From an uncultured Candidatus Saccharibacteria bacterium (GTDB lineage Bacteria; Patescibacteria; Saccharimonadia; Saccharimonadales; UBA6022), in the NCBI GenBank assembly GCA_946479115.1, contig CAMLED010000013.1:1-15601 (forward strand): a stretch of DNA of 15,601 nucleotides, given 5' to 3'. Made by a program: the position numbers and the translations under genes. Under the pieces are notes generated by a model. It did not search any database, was not told where the DNA came from, and saw only the letters and a program-made list of their open reading frames with translations. Of the stretch, positions 7,454-14,661 are shown piece after piece; position 1 is the stretch's first letter, and each line of letters starts with the position of its first letter.

Positions 7454-8527
7454 CTATTCGTCGCGTTGTGGTTTATCGATAAGTAGGGGTTCGACGCTCG
7501 GCGATGTGCCTGCAATCTTTACGATATCTTTATCGATCTTTTTCAGTTCTTTATGAGCAGTATTAAAATGACCGACTGTCGTTCCAAGGCTATTACCTAG
7601 CTTCTGCATGAAACTATCGTATGCGCTAATATGACGGCCTAGTTGCCCTACGCGAACCTGAATTTCTTTGGCTTGCTGTTCAATCTGCAAGCTTCGAAGC
7701 CCCTGCAAAACAGTTTGCAAATACGCCATAAAGCTTGTTGGACTAACAATAATTACCTTCTTGTCACGAAATGCATACTCGATCAAATCACGAGCACTAC
7801 TACCCGTACCAACATCACCAATCAGGAGATCATAATAAAGAGACTCGCTCGGGATGAACATGAATGCAAAGTCCATCGTATTTTCGTCGGGACGAATATA
7901 CTTACTCGTCTCATCAATGCGCCCTTTCAGGTCATTTCGGACACTCGCCAAAAGCTGGGCTCGCTTTACTTTGTCAGTTTCCCCAACCATACGATTATAA
8001 TTTTCAAGACTGAACTTACTGTCTATCGGAAGGACCTGCCCTTTTTCCAAGAAAACCACTGCATCGACAATTTCACCATCATCAAACTTGTACTGCATGG
8101 CATACTGTTTTGGCGACAAGATATTATCCAACACTGACTGCAAATAATACTCACCAAACACACCACGTTGTTTTGGATTTTGTAAAACATTCTGTAGTGT
8201 TTTTAGTTCATCAGCCACGTCGACAACGCGACGATTAGTTTCATCTAATTTAGCGAGGCGCTGCGTCACGTCAGCTACTAATTTTGCACTTTCACCGAGT
8301 TGCTTTTGCATTGACGATTGCATCACTTGGTTACTTCGCTCAAGGCGGTCGCCAACACTCTCCCGTAGTAGTCCTATACTTCGCGACAACTCTGTCACGT
8401 CCGATTTCATAAGTTCAACCGCACTTGAGTTTTTTAGCTCACGTAGTCGTTGGTTTAATACAAATACCACAACCGAAAAACCCACGATCGTAATGACAAT
8501 AACAGCTATAAGAATAATTTGTTCCAT
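7454..8527 (-). CDS. rmuC: RmuC-family DNA recombination/limiting protein
   Basis: A 357-residue RmuC homologue. An N-terminal membrane helix (about 4-23) is followed by a long coiled coil (about 25-115) and then the RmuC domain. The domain carries NPKQRGVFGEYYLQSVL (117-133) and DAVVFLEKGQVLPIDSKFSL (155-174), which hold the family's nuclease-like acidic and Lys residues, then RPDENTMDFAFMFIPSE. E. coli RmuC is linked to limiting inversions at short inverted repeats, but its molecular role is not well established. It lies 15 nt after the five-helix membrane gene, yet an extended -10 box 6 nt before its ATG suggests its own leaderless transcript. No Shine-Dalgarno sequence is visible. Confidence 0.93.
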   Translation of the reverse strand: MEQIILIAVIVITIVGFSVVVFVLNQRLRELKNSSAVELMKSDVTELSRSIGLLRESVGDRLERSNQVMQSSMQKQLGESAKLVADVTQRLAKLDETNRRVVDVADELKTLQNVLQNPKQRGVFGEYYLQSVLDNILSPKQYAMQYKFDDGEIVDAVVFLEKGQVLPIDSKFSLENYNRMVGETDKVKRAQLLASVRNDLKGRIDETSKYIRPDENTMDFAFMFIPSESLYYDLLIGDVGTGSSARDLIEYAFRDKKVIIVSPTSFMAYLQTVLQGLRSLQIEQQAKEIQVRVGQLGRHISAYDSFMQKLGNSLGTTVGHFNTAHKELKKIDKDIVKIAGTSPSVEPLLIDKPQRDE

Positions 8528-8533
8528 ATGTTC

Positions 8534-8542
8534 AGTATAGCA
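8534..8542 (-). promoter_or_regulatory. Extended -10 promoter at the rmuC start
   Basis: TGC-TATACT (8542-8534, minus strand), then GAACAT and the rmuC ATG at 8527. It sits directly against the stop codon of the preceding gene. The 6-nt gap predicts a leaderless mRNA. Confidence 0.6.
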
Positions 8543-9028
8543 TTAGCTATTTAGAACAAGACGAACGACCACAATCAAAACGATGACACTCACGAGTGCG
8601 ATAAGAAAATGACGCAAACGCACCAACCACGCAAACAATGCAAATGCTAGACCATATAAAGCCATCGCTATTGGTAGCGCGACATACCATGCAAATGGTG
8701 AAATGACTGCAATAAGACCCCATAGCGCAACAACCGCTGCGACAACCACAAGAAGCGGACGAAACACTTGTAGACGGACTAGCCCGAACAAGCCAATTGC
8801 CGCGCCTAGTATAGTAGCTGTCGTAGTAGCATAACGAGTTGACGCGATACATTGCTGTGCTGATTCATTAGCACAAAGCAGCGCCTTGTATATATACACG
8901 TCGAGCAGAAGGGTTAGTCCCCAAATTGCCGCTCCTGTAATTAGGCCAATGATTACAATGTATATTAATTTTTGGTAGTTCATTGCAACGAGCAATGGCG
9001 ATTCAGCAGTAGAATTAGTGTCAGTCAT
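8543..9028 (-). CDS. Five-helix membrane protein of unknown function
   Basis: A 161-residue, almost wholly hydrophobic protein. After a polar head (1-18) helices are predicted at about 21-43, 68-85, 91-109, 113-135 and 139-157. The loop between helices 1 and 2 holds Cys52 and Cys60, which may pair if extracytoplasmic. The start chosen is ATG 9028, because AGGAGG (9039-9034) lies 5 nt upstream; the GTG at 9034 overlaps that site. It begins 25 nt after the PAP2 phosphatase gene and ends 15 nt before rmuC, so it is probably co-transcribed with the phosphatase. I recognise no family. Confidence 0.75.
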   Translation of the reverse strand: MTDTNSTAESPLLVAMNYQKLIYIVIIGLITGAAIWGLTLLLDVYIYKALLCANESAQQCIASTRYATTTATILGAAIGLFGLVRLQVFRPLLVVVAAVVALWGLIAVISPFAWYVALPIAMALYGLAFALFAWLVRLRHFLIALVSVIVLIVVVRLVLNS

Positions 9029-9053
9029 GTACACCTCCTGTATTTGTATAGAG

Positions 9054-9566
9054 CTAGTGTACTATCTTTTTGTGCTTTTTACGAGTGACTGGTGCGATAT
9101 GTTTTCGATCAGCCTGTAAGTACCACAGTGCGCCCACGCTTGCCACCACAACCCCACCAATAACATCAAGTGGCGTATGGACTAATGCCAAGACGCGACC
9201 AACACAAACGGCAATCGTTAATATCGCGATAGTAGTCGCAATACCTTTGCGACGCGTCTCAAACCACACCGCAAGTGTTAGAAAAGTCGTAAACAAGGCA
9301 TGATCAGAGGGAAAACCAGCATTCGGCAAGTATAACGCACCTGGCTTAACTCCTAATATTTCAAATGGTCGTTCGGTCGCTGGTTGATACACAGCTGCCA
9401 GCAACTTGGCGAGTAAATATGCCGTGATTCCCGCCATTAAGATGCGACTATAGGCTGCAAAACGATGGCCCTTTGGAACAAGAAATAACAATGCGTAGCC
9501 AGCAATCAGGATAATCGGAATTACCGCACCATCGGCAAAAAGTTGAATAATTGTTTGTGTCGTCAT
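9054..9566 (-). CDS. PAP2-family phosphatase, BcrC-like (undecaprenyl pyrophosphate phosphatase candidate)
   Basis: A 170-residue membrane phosphatase with the three PAP2 signature blocks. K54...ERP (65-67) is block 1, FPSDHA (85-90) is block 2, and R124...H130...D134 (RVLALVHTPLDVIGG) is block 3 with the nucleophilic His. Asp in PSDH, rather than Gly, matches BcrC-type enzymes that recycle undecaprenyl pyrophosphate for cell-wall synthesis; that specificity is inferred. About five hydrophobic helices surround the motifs, and the C-terminus is a basic tail (RKKHKK). ATG 9566 lies exactly 6 nt after a TATACT box, so the mRNA should be leaderless; a GTG two codons upstream would fall between box and start. 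Confidence 0.87.
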   Translation of the reverse strand: MTTQTIIQLFADGAVIPIILIAGYALLFLVPKGHRFAAYSRILMAGITAYLLAKLLAAVYQPATERPFEILGVKPGALYLPNAGFPSDHALFTTFLTLAVWFETRRKGIATTIAILTIAVCVGRVLALVHTPLDVIGGVVVASVGALWYLQADRKHIAPVTRKKHKKIVH

Positions 9567-9572
9567 AAGCAC

Positions 9573-9578
9573 AGTATA
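9573..9578 (-). promoter_or_regulatory. -10 box placing +1 at the ATG of the PAP2 gene
   Basis: TATACT (9578-9573, minus strand), then GTGCTT and ATG 9566. There is no TG extension. GTTACA (9601-9596) at a 17-nt spacing is a weak -35 candidate overlapping the end of the upstream gene. Confidence 0.5.
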
Positions 9579-9600
9579 CTACTGCGCGTAAAACTTGTAA

Positions 9601-9966
9601 CTAACCCAATCGGCCACTTCGCATAGTCATATATTGTTCAATCCGTTGTGTTGTCCAGCCACGACGCCTTAGTTCACTTTTGAGCTTTCCTAGTAATGCA
9701 ATACGAAAGGCGCGCTTGGTGGCAAAGCCTCGTTTTTTAGCAATTTCATCAAAAGACATCTTTTTTTGCATGTCACGGAAGGTTAACGGATCCAAGCCTA
9801 ATACATCTGCACGCAGTTCCGCCTTACGGTCATGTCTTTGCAATAAGCGGTCAAACTGCGACTTTTGACGACGTTTGCCACCAGGAATTCTGCTAATACC
9901 CGGTACGGCTGCGGCAACCGCAGTGACGACAAGTAATGTCGCTAATGTTTTCGTTGATATGCGCAT
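9601..9966 (-). CDS. Small basic exported or membrane-anchored helical protein
   Basis: A 121-residue protein. The N-terminus (MRISTKTLATLLVVTAVAAA) is a signal peptide or signal anchor ending near VPGISRIPGG. The rest is strongly basic and helical. A segment of the form VLGLDPLTFRDMQ..SFDEIAKKRGF, ending near WTTQRIEQYM, resembles the small alpha-helical repeats (DUF2680-like: LGLS..EL....S..EIA...G) found in exported Gram-positive proteins; this match is from memory and tentative. ATG 9966 is chosen because AAGGGGG lies 7 nt upstream; a TTG at 9972 would overlap that spacer. The leader begins with a small hairpin. Confidence 0.65.
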   Translation of the reverse strand: MRISTKTLATLLVVTAVAAAVPGISRIPGGKRRQKSQFDRLLQRHDRKAELRADVLGLDPLTFRDMQKKMSFDEIAKKRGFATKRAFRIALLGKLKSELRRRGWTTQRIEQYMTMRSGRLG

Positions 9967-9980
9967 GTGCAAACCCCCTT

Positions 9981-10017
9981 ATAAGCATTTATTAACATCG
10001 CTTATGCCTATAGTATA
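9981..10017 (-). promoter_or_regulatory. -10 box and 5'-end hairpin leader of the small basic protein
   Basis: TATACT (10017-10012, minus strand) predicts a start near 10005. Exactly from there ATAAGC (10005-10000) can pair with GCTTAT (9986-9981) around a 13-nt loop, directly before the AAGGGGG ribosome-binding site. A hairpin at the 5' end could protect the mRNA or tune initiation. Two GTGAAAA copies (plus strand 10022-10028 and 10032-10038) lie in the -35 area. Confidence 0.45.
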
Positions 10018-10062
10018 AAACGTGAAAATATGTGAAAAGAAAGTGGCTTTTACAACGTGGTT

Positions 10063-10740
10063 TTACTGTAAAACGCCAATAGCACGCGCCGCTACTAGAA
10101 CGACAGTAATGACAGACACCATTGCCTGAATCATCATGAGTAATTTTGCTCTATGACTAATAGGTACTGTATCGGCAGAGGCAAAGTTAGTCACGTTCGT
10201 TGCGGAAAGATACAGATAGTCCATAAACCCTGGCAACCAATCGGGTAAGGCAATTGCTTTATGAAGCTGTTGCGGAAAAACAAAATCACGACGGCGCACA
10301 CTCACCACACGATGATCAGGCCCGCCACCATCAATTTCCCAGTAGAGTAATGCGAACATAAAAATATTCGTAATATATATTGTTACCGCATTAAATAGTA
10401 GGTCGAGCCCCGTCACCGTATGATGACCATCTATCAGAAGCGCCTGGACCAAAAAGATCAGCGAGAAGATATTAATTGCCGCTACTAGGATAATGAGTGC
10501 TAAAGCAATCATCCGACGCACACGTGAAACACGGTGATAGCCATCGCTAGTTGCGACAGCGAGGCCGAACAGCGCAATGGCCTCAAATAAAATAATAACG
10601 AACTTGTCATAGGGTAAAAAAGAATCGTTAGTAAAGTACTGTAAAATCATAATCACTACAATTCCGGCTTGCATTTGCCAGATAGGATCATGGGTGCGGC
10701 GGAAGACTTTTCGGATGGTGTGAGGAGTAGCGTTTTTCAT
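10063..10740 (-). CDS. Channel-like five-helix membrane protein without a K+ selectivity filter
   Basis: A protein of 225 residues from ATG 10740, or 233 from GTG 10764 (numbering here is from the GTG). Hydrophobic helices are at about 30-47, 52-72, 84-108, 120-141 and 206-230. The segment between the last two, with FMDYLYLSATNVTNFASAD (180-198) followed by TVP, has the layout of a 2TM K+-channel pore loop (YxDYxYFSxTTxTTVGYGDxxP), but the filter TVGYGD is replaced. YWEIDGGGP (141-149) and the C-terminal AKLLMMIQAMVSVITVVLVAAR agree with actinobacterial membrane proteins that carry an AFSPTD-type sequence there; their function is unknown. ATG 10740 is preferred because an extended -10 box lies between it and the GTG. 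The gene diverges from cyoA. Confidence 0.75.
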   Translation of the reverse strand: MKNATPHTIRKVFRRTHDPIWQMQAGIVVIMILQYFTNDSFLPYDKFVIILFEAIALFGLAVATSDGYHRVSRVRRMIALALIILVAAINIFSLIFLVQALLIDGHHTVTGLDLLFNAVTIYITNIFMFALLYWEIDGGGPDHRVVSVRRRDFVFPQQLHKAIALPDWLPGFMDYLYLSATNVTNFASADTVPISHRAKLLMMIQAMVSVITVVLVAARAIGVLQ

Positions 10741-10748
10741 TGCCTTAA

Positions 10749-10757
10749 ATAATAGCA
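10749..10757 (-). promoter_or_regulatory. Extended -10 promoter of the channel-like gene
   Basis: TGC-TATTAT (10757-10749, minus strand), then 8 nt (TTAAGGCA) and ATG 10740. The leader would be 0-2 nt, and AAGG could act only weakly as a ribosome-binding site. It faces the cyoA promoter, with the two -10 boxes only 24 bp apart. Confidence 0.5.
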
Positions 10758-10775
10758 CATTCACGGTAACGCTTG

Positions 10776-10784
10776 TGGTAAAAT
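10776..10784 (+). promoter_or_regulatory. Extended -10 promoter of the cyoABCDE operon
   Basis: TGG-TAAAAT (10776-10784). The predicted transcription start is the A at about 10791. No good -35 hexamer lies at 16-18 nt. The leader to cyoA is only about 19 nt and has no Shine-Dalgarno sequence. Confidence 0.55.
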
Positions 10785-10793
10785 AGAGCCACT

Positions 10794-10817
10794 ATGGTAG
10801 ACCTCAGTTATGCATAA
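10794..10817 (+). other. Possible 7-codon leader ORF overlapping the cyoA start
   Basis: ATG GTA GAC CTC AGT TAT GCA TAA encodes MVDLSYA. Its ATG is about 3 nt from the predicted transcription start, like the leaderless starts elsewhere in this window. It ends 5 bases beyond the cyoA ATG codon, in another frame. Terminating ribosomes could reinitiate at cyoA, which has no ribosome-binding site of its own. Confidence 0.35.
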
Positions 10818-11721
10818 AAAGCTTAGATTGGCCCTGATTATCTTGCTGGCAGCTAGCTTTATCGGTGTTGCCGCTTGGTATATCAGCACTCTACCGATTG
10901 CCGTTCTTAATCCACAGGGCATCATCGCAACCAAACAATATAACCTGCTTGTCTTCACTACTTTGCTAGGCCTCGTTGTTGTTATACCTGTTTTTATTAT
11001 GGCTATCGTCATCGCATGGCGTTACCGCGAAGGCAATCACAAGGCACGCTACACTCCAGATGTCAGTACAAACAAACTAGCCGAAACAATTTGGTGGGGT
11101 ATTCCTATTGTATTGATTTTGATCCTCTCAATCGTTACATGGACCAGCACTCACGACCTTGATCCACATAAACCCCTTGCGTCTGACGTGCCAGCAATCA
11201 ACATTCAAGTTGTCGCTCTCGACTGGAAATGGCTATTTATTTATCCTGACCAAGGGATTGCTACCGTCAATTTTGTTCAATTCCCTGTTAACACACCGGT
11301 TAACTTTTCTATTACAGCCGATGCACCAATGAATTCGTTCTGGATGCCACAACTTGGTGGTCAAATTTATGCCATGGCAGGCATGACGACGCAGCTTCAT
11401 ATCTCAGCCGATGCACCCGGCGATTACCGTGGCGTGTCAGCGAATATTAGCGGCGAAGGCTTTGCAGATATGAAGTTTACCGCCCGTGCCAGCTCACAGA
11501 CTGAATTTACGCAGTGGCTCAAAACGGCCAAGGCTGCTCCACAGCATCTCGACACGACAGCTTACGAGGCACTGCGCCAACAGTCGATCGCCAATCCAGT
11601 GGCGTACTATAGCCACACCGAACGCGGGCTCTATGATACGATAGTCATGAAATATATGATGCCTGCATCCGAAGATAGTAAATCAAGCGGCATGCAACAT
11701 CAACATGAGGGTATGCATTAA
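10810..11721 (+). CDS. cyoA: Cytochrome bo3 quinol oxidase subunit II
   Basis: A 303-residue subunit II of the proton-pumping quinol oxidase. An N-terminal signal anchor (about 6-26), TM helices at about 44-70 and 91-112, then a periplasm-side cupredoxin domain. In order it shows LNPQG (33-37), WWGIPI (95-100), [20 protein letters not shown] (134-153) and [19 protein letters not shown] (174-192). The CuA Cys and His ligands of cytochrome c oxidases are missing, as expected for a quinol oxidase. The lipobox Cys of E. coli CyoA is absent, so it is not a lipoprotein. The C-terminus ([10 protein letters not shown], 294-303) is His/Met-rich, as in E. coli. ATG 10810 is fixed as the first possible start: an in-frame TAG lies at 10798-10800. 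Its stop shares one base with cyoB. Confidence 0.96.
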   Translation: MHKKLRLALIILLAASFIGVAAWYISTLPIAVLNPQGIIATKQYNLLVFTTLLGLVVVIPVFIMAIVIAWRYREGNHKARYTPDVSTNKLAETIWWGIPIVLILILSIVTWTSTHDLDPHKPLASDVPAINIQVVALDWKWLFIYPDQGIATVNFVQFPVNTPVNFSITADAPMNSFWMPQLGGQIYAMAGMTTQLHISADAPGDYRGVSANISGEGFADMKFTARASSQTEFTQWLKTAKAAPQHLDTTAYEALRQQSIANPVAYYSHTERGLYDTIVMKYMMPASEDSKSSGMQHQHEGMH

Positions 11722-13712
11722 TGAATCTATTAGAAATAATCTTGGGTAAGCTTAGCCTTGACGCGTTACCGCAAGCACCGGTCACACTTGGTGCTGGCAT
11801 CGGCATGACTTTAGGTTTGTTAGGACTGATTGGATTTGTCAGCTACAAAAAGCGCTGGACCTGGCTATGGAAAGAATGGTTTACGTCACTCGACCCAAAG
11901 AAGATTGGTACCATGTACCTCATAGTCGGTGGTCTTATGATGCTACGTGGATTTGCAGATGTGATTATGATGCGATTGCAACAGGCGCTTGCGGTCGGTG
12001 ATTCTACTGGCTTATTCACCGCAGATACCTTCCAGCAAGTCTTCTCTGCGCATGGAACCATAATGATTTTCTTCGTCGCCATGGGACTAATGTTCGGTAT
12101 TATCAATTTAGTTATCCCTCTGCAAATTGGTGCCCGCGACGTCGCCTTTCCATTCTTGAACTCGGTAAGTTTCTGGCTGTTTGTTGCTGGTATGGTGCTG
12201 ATTAACATGCCGATGGTATTAGGGGAATTCTCTGCTGCGGGCTGGTTGGCATATCCACCACTTTCAGAATTAGAGTTTAGTCCTGGCGTTGGTGTCGATT
12301 ATTGGATCTGGTGTCTACAAATTGCTGGTATCGGCAGCTTGCTTTCAGGCGTCAACTTCCTCGTTACTATCATCAAGATGCGTGCGCCAGGTATGCGTCT
12401 CATGAAAATGCCGATCTTCTCATGGTCAGTTCTTGTCACGATGGTTATGGTTATTTTTGCCTTTCCAATCTTAACTGTCACGCTGACATTGCTTTATCTT
12501 GATCGCACCATGGGAATGCATTTCTTTACGGCTGATGGCGGCGGCAACATGATGATGTACGTCAATTTAATCTGGGCATGGGGGCACCCGGAAGTTTACA
12601 TTTTGGTCTTACCTGCTTTTGGTATTTTCTCAGAAGTTGTTGCAACATTCTCGCGTAAACGATTATTCGGCTACGTATCAATGGTATGGGCATTATTCGC
12701 TATCGCCTTCTTCTCATTCATCGTCTGGCTTCACCACTTCTTTACCATGGGAGCTGGCGCAGGTGTTAATGCGTTCTTCGGTATTATGACGATGATTATT
12801 GGTATCCCTACAGGCGTCAAAATCTTTAACTGGCTGTTTACAATGTTCCGTGGCCGTATTGCATTTACCTCACCGATGATCTGGTTCATGGGCTTCGTCT
12901 TCTTGTTTACACTGGGCGGCATGACAGGTGTAATGCTTGCCGTGCCTGGTATCGACTATCAGGTACACAATAGCCTCTTCCTTGTCGCTCACTTTCATAC
13001 AATGATTATCAGTGGTGTTGTCTTTGGATTCTTTGCCGGTATTACCTATTGGTTCCCAAAGATTTTTGGCTTTACGCTTCATGACGGCTGGGGCAAAATT
13101 GCCGCCTGGCTATGGAGCGTCGGATTTGTCCTCGCTTTTGGTCCGCTTTTTGTCCTGGGATTAATGGGTGCTACACGTCGGCTCAATCACTACGACGAAT
13201 CAACCGGCTGGCAAACACTATTTATTGTGGCCGGCGTAGGTGCAGCCATAATCGGTCTTGGCGTTCTCGCTCAACTTATCCAAATATTTGTCAGTATTAA
13301 GACGCGTCATGCGCGCCGTGATACAACTGGTGATCCATGGAATGGCCGTACACTCGAATGGTCGACTGTTTCGCCAGCACCACATTATAACTATGCAGTA
13401 ATCCCTACGGTAAGCGAACGTGATCCGTTCTGGGAGACAAAACAACGACCATCCGCTGCTGCGAAACATCCACGATATACAGACTTTACGATGCCAAAAA
13501 ATACCGGCGTAGGTGTGATCATTGGGGTACTAAGTATTGCCGTTGGTTTTGGTGCTGTTTGGCACATATGGTGGCTTGCAATTGCCGCCACTCTCACAAT
13601 TATCATTACGCTGATTATACGACTCAGCGACGATGAGACAGAATACACTATTACGGCTGCAGAAATCGAACAATTAGAGATCCAACATAGCCACAAGGAA
13701 CATCACGCATGA
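11721..13712 (+). CDS. cyoB: Cytochrome bo3 quinol oxidase subunit I
   Basis: The 663-residue catalytic subunit, binding low-spin heme b and the heme o3-CuB centre where oxygen is reduced. All key residues are present: R76, D80 and H111 (RGFAD, SAHG) at the quinol site; D140 (IGARD) of the D channel; H289, E291 and Y293 (GHPEVY), giving a CuB ligand, the proton-gate Glu and the cross-linking Tyr; H338 and H339 (WLHHFF) as CuB ligands; K367 (PTGVKIFNW) of the K channel; H424 and H426 (AHFH) for the hemes. The order and the 15-helix layout match E. coli CyoB almost end to end, including the C-terminal [10 protein letters not shown] and MPKNTG segments. Its stop overlaps cyoC by 4 nt. Confidence 0.98.
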   Translation: MNLLEIILGKLSLDALPQAPVTLGAGIGMTLGLLGLIGFVSYKKRWTWLWKEWFTSLDPKKIGTMYLIVGGLMMLRGFADVIMMRLQQALAVGDSTGLFTADTFQQVFSAHGTIMIFFVAMGLMFGIINLVIPLQIGARDVAFPFLNSVSFWLFVAGMVLINMPMVLGEFSAAGWLAYPPLSELEFSPGVGVDYWIWCLQIAGIGSLLSGVNFLVTIIKMRAPGMRLMKMPIFSWSVLVTMVMVIFAFPILTVTLTLLYLDRTMGMHFFTADGGGNMMMYVNLIWAWGHPEVYILVLPAFGIFSEVVATFSRKRLFGYVSMVWALFAIAFFSFIVWLHHFFTMGAGAGVNAFFGIMTMIIGIPTGVKIFNWLFTMFRGRIAFTSPMIWFMGFVFLFTLGGMTGVMLAVPGIDYQVHNSLFLVAHFHTMIISGVVFGFFAGITYWFPKIFGFTLHDGWGKIAAWLWSVGFVLAFGPLFVLGLMGATRRLNHYDESTGWQTLFIVAGVGAAIIGLGVLAQLIQIFVSIKTRHARRDTTGDPWNGRTLEWSTVSPAPHYNYAVIPTVSERDPFWETKQRPSAAAKHPRYTDFTMPKNTGVGVIIGVLSIAVGFGAVWHIWWLAIAATLTIIITLIIRLSDDETEYTITAAEIEQLEIQHSHKEHHA

Positions 13713-14290
13713 GCACAACCGTAGCTACTATCAACGACAAGACCAACCTGGGATTCTGGGTATACCTTATGACGGACTGCATCTTGTTTGGTAGCCTATT
13801 CGCAACCTACATTGTCCTTCATAAAAATACGTTTGGCGGACCAGCTGGCGGCGAGTTATTTGATATGCCAGCAATACTTGTCGAAACCTTGATTCTGCTT
13901 ACTAGCAGTTTCACGTGTGGACTTGGGATGCTTGCTATACGACGACAGAAGCGTAATCAAGCTTTGTTTTGGTTCGGTTTCACATTTGCCCTTGGCGTTG
14001 CCTTTTTGGTTATGGAGCTTAGTGAGTTCAACGCACTCATCGCTGAAGGTAACAGTTGGCAGCGCAGTGGATTCTTATCTGCATTCTTTACACTCGTCGG
14101 CACACACGGACTCCACATTACCATTGGACTACTATGGATGCTCGTAATGGGCTGGCAATTGCTACGCAAAGGTTTTAAAGATAGCATTATCCGTCGTTTC
14201 TCGCTACTAAGCATGTTCTGGCATTTCCTCGACATTATCTGGATTTTCATTTTCACGTTCGTCTACTTAATGGGAGATTTACAATTATGA
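13709..14290 (+). CDS. cyoC: Cytochrome bo3 quinol oxidase subunit III
   Basis: A 193-residue, five-helix subunit III that stabilises subunit I in heme-copper oxidases. [20 protein letters not shown] (14-33) is the first helix and matches E. coli CyoC. MELSEF (102-107) carries the conserved Glu facing subunit I. GTHGLHI (131-137) and [11 protein letters not shown] (169-179) are the family signatures near the C-terminus. It lacks the two extra N-terminal helices of cytochrome c oxidase subunit III, as quinol oxidases do. Both ends overlap neighbours by 4 nt (ATGA), showing translational coupling. Confidence 0.96.
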   Translation: MSTTVATINDKTNLGFWVYLMTDCILFGSLFATYIVLHKNTFGGPAGGELFDMPAILVETLILLTSSFTCGLGMLAIRRQKRNQALFWFGFTFALGVAFLVMELSEFNALIAEGNSWQRSGFLSAFFTLVGTHGLHITIGLLWMLVMGWQLLRKGFKDSIIRRFSLLSMFWHFLDIIWIFIFTFVYLMGDLQL

Positions 14291-14661
14291 TGCGCCGTCT
14301 ATCAGCAATCGATAAACGATTAGTCAGTTATGCTGTTGGATTTATTTCATCAGTTATTCTGACGGTTATTGCCTATGCGCTTGTAACGCATGACGATATC
14401 GTACGTGCCTTGACCGCACCAGGTATTGCGCTCATTATTGCAGGACTAGCGTCCCTGCAACTTATCGTGCAGCTACTTTTCTTTATGCACATTAGCGAAG
14501 AACAGCGACCACGCTGGAAGCTGCTGACGTTCATTTTTTGCTTTATTATACTGGGTGTTATCGTTTTTGGATCACTGTGGATCATGTTTGATCTTAATGA
14601 TCGCATGATGATGTCGCCAGATGAAATGATTAAATACATGAACAAACAAACCGGTATCTAA
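14287..14661 (+). CDS. cyoD: Cytochrome bo3 quinol oxidase subunit IV
   Basis: A 124-residue, three-helix small subunit that helps assemble the CuB site. Helices lie at about 13-33, 45-68 and 79-101. FFMHISEEQRPRW (65-77) between helices 2 and 3 matches the LHMN...W signature of E. coli CyoD, and GSLWIMFDLNDRMMMS (95-110) matches its C-terminal end. About 14 further residues (PDEMIKYMNKQTGI) extend past the E. coli terminus. Two ATG codons stand in tandem at the start; the first gives the 4-nt ATGA overlap with cyoC. Confidence 0.93.
   Translation: MMRRLSAIDKRLVSYAVGFISSVILTVIAYALVTHDDIVRALTAPGIALIIAGLASLQLIVQLLFFMHISEEQRPRWKLLTFIFCFIILGVIVFGSLWIMFDLNDRMMMSPDEMIKYMNKQTGI

Noticed and set aside
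7643..8137. 164-codon plus-strand open frame inside rmuC
   Set aside because: It is antisense to a clear RmuC coding region, has no ribosome-binding site and its composition does not look like a protein; it is a shadow of the real gene.
8547..8852. 101-codon Cys/Ser/Arg-rich minus-strand frame
   Set aside because: It lies in another frame of the five-helix membrane protein gene, whose hydrophobic pattern and strong Shine-Dalgarno site mark the true frame.
9054..9572. Alternative GTG start two codons upstream for the PAP2 gene
   Set aside because: It would begin inside the six bases that follow the -10 box and so lie before the expected transcription start.
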